A DNA stretch of 22,892 bases from Erysipelotrichaceae bacterium (GTDB taxonomy: Bacteria; Bacillota_I; Bacilli_A; Erysipelotrichales; Erysipelotrichaceae): NCBI GenBank assembly GCA_016302195.1, contig JAEDOA010000011.1, forward strand, positions 1 to 22,892, written 5' to 3'. The notes beneath the pieces are model-generated. The model searched no databases and was not told the origin of the DNA. It worked only from the letters and a program-made list of their open reading frames with translations. The translations under genes and the position numbers were made by a program. Positions 20,675-22,892 of this stretch are shown in pieces (position 1 is the stretch's first letter; each line of letters begins with the position of its first letter).

Positions 20675-22261
20675 TTAATCACCTACTATATCAAAGCCAT
20701 TTTTCCCAAATAACTTTTCTAATTTTTGTTGTGTTGTTTCTTCTTTGGTTTCTTCTTTTTGTTCTCGCTTTTGCTGGTTTTGTTTACTTTTGAAATAGGT
20801 AATTAGATAGTCTCTTTGCTCAAAAGTTACCGCATTTACCTCTTTATCATTCTGTAGATATTTTTTCAAAATATTTCTGACAATTTCATTATTGGCTTTT
20901 TCGTTAATAATATTTGCTGTATTTCTATCATTTACAGCAAATATTATATTCTTTTCTCCTGAAGCCATAATCATGTTGTTTTTAATTATTTCAAGAAGCA
21001 TTTTTTCTTTTGGATTAAAAGAATTTATTGGAAGATTACTTATTATCTTATTATCAATTTCTTTGGTATGTTTATCTGAGTTCATCAGTATTTGATAATA
21101 TTGTTCATCACTATAATCAACTAGTTCCTGTACCTTCTTTTCTTGTGTTTCTTTTTTCTGCTCTACTTCTTTTTTTACCTCTGAATTATTAATCTCCATC
21201 ATTTTTAATAAGCAAACCTCGAAATAAGTTATGGACGATGTGGTTTGGTTATATTTTATTTGCGTGTCAATCAAACAATCGATAAATCTTAATAATTTTT
21301 CACTATCAAACATTTTCAATATTTGTTTAGCAGTTTTTCCATCTATAACTGATAGCGCTGTTTGTTGAAGACAGTAATCAAAGACAACAGAATCTTTTAA
21401 TATTTCAATAATATCATTTGTTAGTCTACTAACATCTATTCCTCTACCAGTCAATTCTCTAACTTTTTGAATCATTTTTTCGCTATCTCGATTTTTGACC
21501 AATTCTAATAGTTTTATTTTTTCTTCTGTCGTTGCCACTCCATATACTAGGCTAACATCTTGAACTGTTATATTTGTTTCTTTATAAGCGATACACTGAT
21601 CCAAAATACTGAGTGCATCTCTCATACCGCCATCGCCAAGCGATGCAATCATTTTTATCGCATCTTCTTCAATTGAGATGTTCTCTTTACTACATATATT
21701 TTTAATATTTTCTTCTATATCTTCATTGCTTAATTTTCTAAAATCAAATCTTTGACACCTTGAGATTATCGTTGGTAAAACCTTGTGTGGTTCTGTTGTT
21801 GCCAATATAAAGATACAGTATTGTGGAGGCTCTTCTAATGTTTTTAATAAGGCGTTAAAAGCACTTGTTGTCATCATATGAACCTCATCTATTATATACA
21901 CTTTATATTTTCCATGTATTGGAGCATATTTAACCTTTTCAATTAGTTCTCTGACTTCATCAACCCCATTATTTGAAGCGGCATCCATTTCTACTACATC
22001 AGGATAAGAAGATTTCTGTATTTCGATGCAGTTTTCACAATGACCGCAAGGCCTATTTTCTTCGCTTTGACAATTAATTGATTTTGCCAATATCTTTGCT
22101 ACAGTGGTTTTCCCCGTTCCTCTTGGTCCACAAAATAGATAAGCATGCGCTAATTTGTCATTATTAACAGCATTTTTCAATGTTTCTACAACATGTTTTT
22201 GCCCTATCACTTCAGAAAAGTTATTAGGTCTATATTTTCTATACAATGCTTTATACGCCAT
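20675..22261 (-). CDS. dnaX: DNA polymerase III subunits gamma/tau
   Basis: Clamp-loader ATPase that also ties the polymerase cores together. 528 residues: AAA+ domain with Walker A GPRGTGKT (45-52), zinc site C64, C72, C75, C78, Walker B DEVHMM (125-130) and sensor/arginine-finger SRC (167-169). Domain III ends near 355, a charged Lys/Glu/Gln linker spans about 356-385, and a C-terminal tau-type region ends in LFGKNGFDIVGD. AGAGGAAG precedes the ATG. A TATAAT (22280-22285) lies upstream without a clear -35. A7 and A6 runs at the start of the linker (21170-21176, 21152-21157) could give a shorter gamma form by slippage. Confidence 0.97.
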   Translation of the reverse strand: MAYKALYRKYRPNNFSEVIGQKHVVETLKNAVNNDKLAHAYLFCGPRGTGKTTVAKILAKSINCQSEENRPCGHCENCIEIQKSSYPDVVEMDAASNNGVDEVRELIEKVKYAPIHGKYKVYIIDEVHMMTTSAFNALLKTLEEPPQYCIFILATTEPHKVLPTIISRCQRFDFRKLSNEDIEENIKNICSKENISIEEDAIKMIASLGDGGMRDALSILDQCIAYKETNITVQDVSLVYGVATTEEKIKLLELVKNRDSEKMIQKVRELTGRGIDVSRLTNDIIEILKDSVVFDYCLQQTALSVIDGKTAKQILKMFDSEKLLRFIDCLIDTQIKYNQTTSSITYFEVCLLKMMEINNSEVKKEVEQKKETQEKKVQELVDYSDEQYYQILMNSDKHTKEIDNKIISNLPINSFNPKEKMLLEIIKNNMIMASGEKNIIFAVNDRNTANIINEKANNEIVRNILKKYLQNDKEVNAVTFEQRDYLITYFKSKQNQQKREQKEETKEETTQQKLEKLFGKNGFDIVGD

Positions 22262-22303
22262 ATTTCTTCCTCTTATAATATTATACTATATTGTTATTAT
22301 TTT

Positions 22304-22756
22304 TTATTTAGCACTTCTTATTCTTTTAAAAAAATCTTTTAGAATTTGCCCGCATTCATCCTGATTTTTTATTTGATGGATTATTGGATAATGATTTAAG
22401 CCTTGGATTGCCGAGACATCTATTTTTGATCCATAACCCCCCATTCTAATATCTTTTGTTCCATAATAAACATTTTTAATTCTTGCTTGCTGTATCGCTG
22501 AAGCGCACATTATACAAGGCTCTAAGGTAACATATATATCACAATTTTCCAGCATTGTTTGATTTATCTTTCTTTGGGCATTTTCTATAGCGATTATTTC
22601 CGCATGCTTGCTTATTAGTTTACTATTGTTTCTTTCGTTTTTTCCTTCTCCTATTATTTCATCGTTATACACAACGACCGCACCAACAGGAACCTCATCT
22701 TCTTTCATTGCTTCTTTAGCCAATTCTATTGCTCTTTTTATATATTTTTCATTCAT
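22304..22756 (-). CDS. tadA: tRNA-specific adenosine deaminase TadA
   Basis: Converts A34 to inosine in tRNA-Arg(ACG). 150 residues with the start at 22756 (MNEKYIKRAI), which has TAGGAC about 9 bases upstream. An in-frame ATG at 22786 would run into the SRP RNA gene and add ten unconserved residues, so it is rejected. Zinc deaminase motifs: H51-A-E53 and P80-C81-x-x-C84. NARNxxE-type substrate loop residues are seen as KNERNN, and GGYGS is present. The gene lies 21 bases downstream of the SRP RNA and 42 bases before dnaX, a common neighbourhood in Firmicutes. Confidence 0.96.
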   Translation of the reverse strand: MNEKYIKRAIELAKEAMKEDEVPVGAVVVYNDEIIGEGKNERNNSKLISKHAEIIAIENAQRKINQTMLENCDIYVTLEPCIMCASAIQQARIKNVYYGTKDIRMGGYGSKIDVSAIQGLNHYPIIHQIKNQDECGQILKDFFKRIRSAK

Positions 22757-22777
22757 AATATTTGTCCTAAAAATAAA

Positions 22778-22850
22778 GGTACACACCTATCTCGCTTACG
22801 TGGCTGCTTCGTTCCCGACCTGACCAAATTAAAGTCTGATAAGTTGTACC
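22778..22850 (-). ncRNA. ffs: Signal recognition particle RNA, short (4.5S-like) form
   Basis: Ffh-binding RNA for co-translational targeting. The conserved domain IV core GGTCAGGTC-GGGAA-CGAAGCAGCC lies at about 22801-22826 on the minus strand, with the GGAA tetraloop closed by C-G/G-C pairs (covaried from the common CC/GG) and the A/C-rich symmetric loop. The ends pair as GGTACA / TGTACC, extended by ACTTAT / ATAGGT with one bulge. The mapped length is about 73 bases. An adjacent promoter puts the start at G 22850, so there is no room for an Alu domain. TTTATTTTT follows the closing helix and may terminate transcription. Confidence 0.95.
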
Positions 22851-22856
22851 ACTAGT

Positions 22857-22885
22857 ATTTTAACATCACACAAAAACTTATTCAA
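22857..22885 (-). promoter_or_regulatory. Promoter of the SRP RNA gene
   Basis: Minus strand: -35 TTGAAT (22880-22885), 17-base spacer, extended -10 TGTTAAAAT (TAAAAT at 22857-22862). The expected start, 7 bases on, is the first G of the RNA helix (22850). Confidence 0.88.
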
Positions 22886-22892
22886 TAAGTTG

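Noticed and set aside
22757..22786. Longer tadA start at 22786
   Set aside because: It would enter the SRP RNA helix, add residues unlike the family N-terminus, and lacks a ribosome site; ATG 22756 has one.

Overview
The window is a stretch of AT-rich chromosome from a low-GC Firmicute. All genes look like housekeeping genes, and there is no phage, insertion sequence, CRISPR array or tRNA. The gene order rpmH-rnpA-yidC-jag, the dnaX-recR pair, MutS/MutL with the endonuclease-type MutL motif, RqcP, Mfd and DivIC, an S-box riboswitch on metK, and strong GGAGG-type ribosome sites all fit the Bacillota. TGA is used as a stop (pth, CYTH gene, rqcP/mfd junction), so the code is not the mycoplasma one. 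The short SRP RNA without an Alu domain, together with mismatch repair, suggests an Erysipelotrichia-type or other Mollicutes-related lineage. That placement is inference.

Layout, left to right. A PHP-family phosphoesterase (- strand, 7-792) is followed by the - strand operon rpmH-rnpA-yidC-jag (862-2885), which ends in a clear terminator. A 375-base divergent region (2886-3260) holds the rpmH promoter, the metK promoter and a SAM-I riboswitch. metK reads rightward (3261-4277) and shares a bidirectional terminator with divIC (- strand), which has its own promoter. A long - strand operon then runs from nadK at 17059 down to rqcP at 4715: nadK, a degenerate PTS EIIC-EIIB-like membrane protein, mutS, mutL, miaA, tcdA, pth, mfd, rqcP. 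Adjacent genes mostly overlap or sit a few bases apart. A rightward metallophosphoesterase (17126-17755), probably leaderless, diverges from nadK and converges on degV through a terminator built into both gene ends. The last - strand unit is the SRP RNA gene, then tadA-dnaX-recR-(PUA/EVE-like protein)-CYTH protein-degV.

The operons combine DNA repair (MutS, MutL, Mfd, RecR), replication (DnaX), tRNA decoding and modification (MiaA, TcdA, TadA), rescue of stalled translation (Pth, RqcP), membrane protein targeting and insertion (SRP RNA, YidC, Jag) and division (DivIC).

The most unusual items are these: a PTS-like permease lacking the EIIB phospho-cysteine inside the repair operon; a YidC in which the conserved groove arginine is Asn while an Arg appears in a late membrane segment; a short, divergent MetK under a SAM-I aptamer with almost no P4; a terminator hairpin placed between the rnpA Shine-Dalgarno and its start codon; a probable leaderless mRNA; and an uncharacterised PUA/EVE-like protein with a possible degenerate nuclease-fold C-terminus inserted after recR. 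No wholly new multi-gene defence or mobile system was seen.
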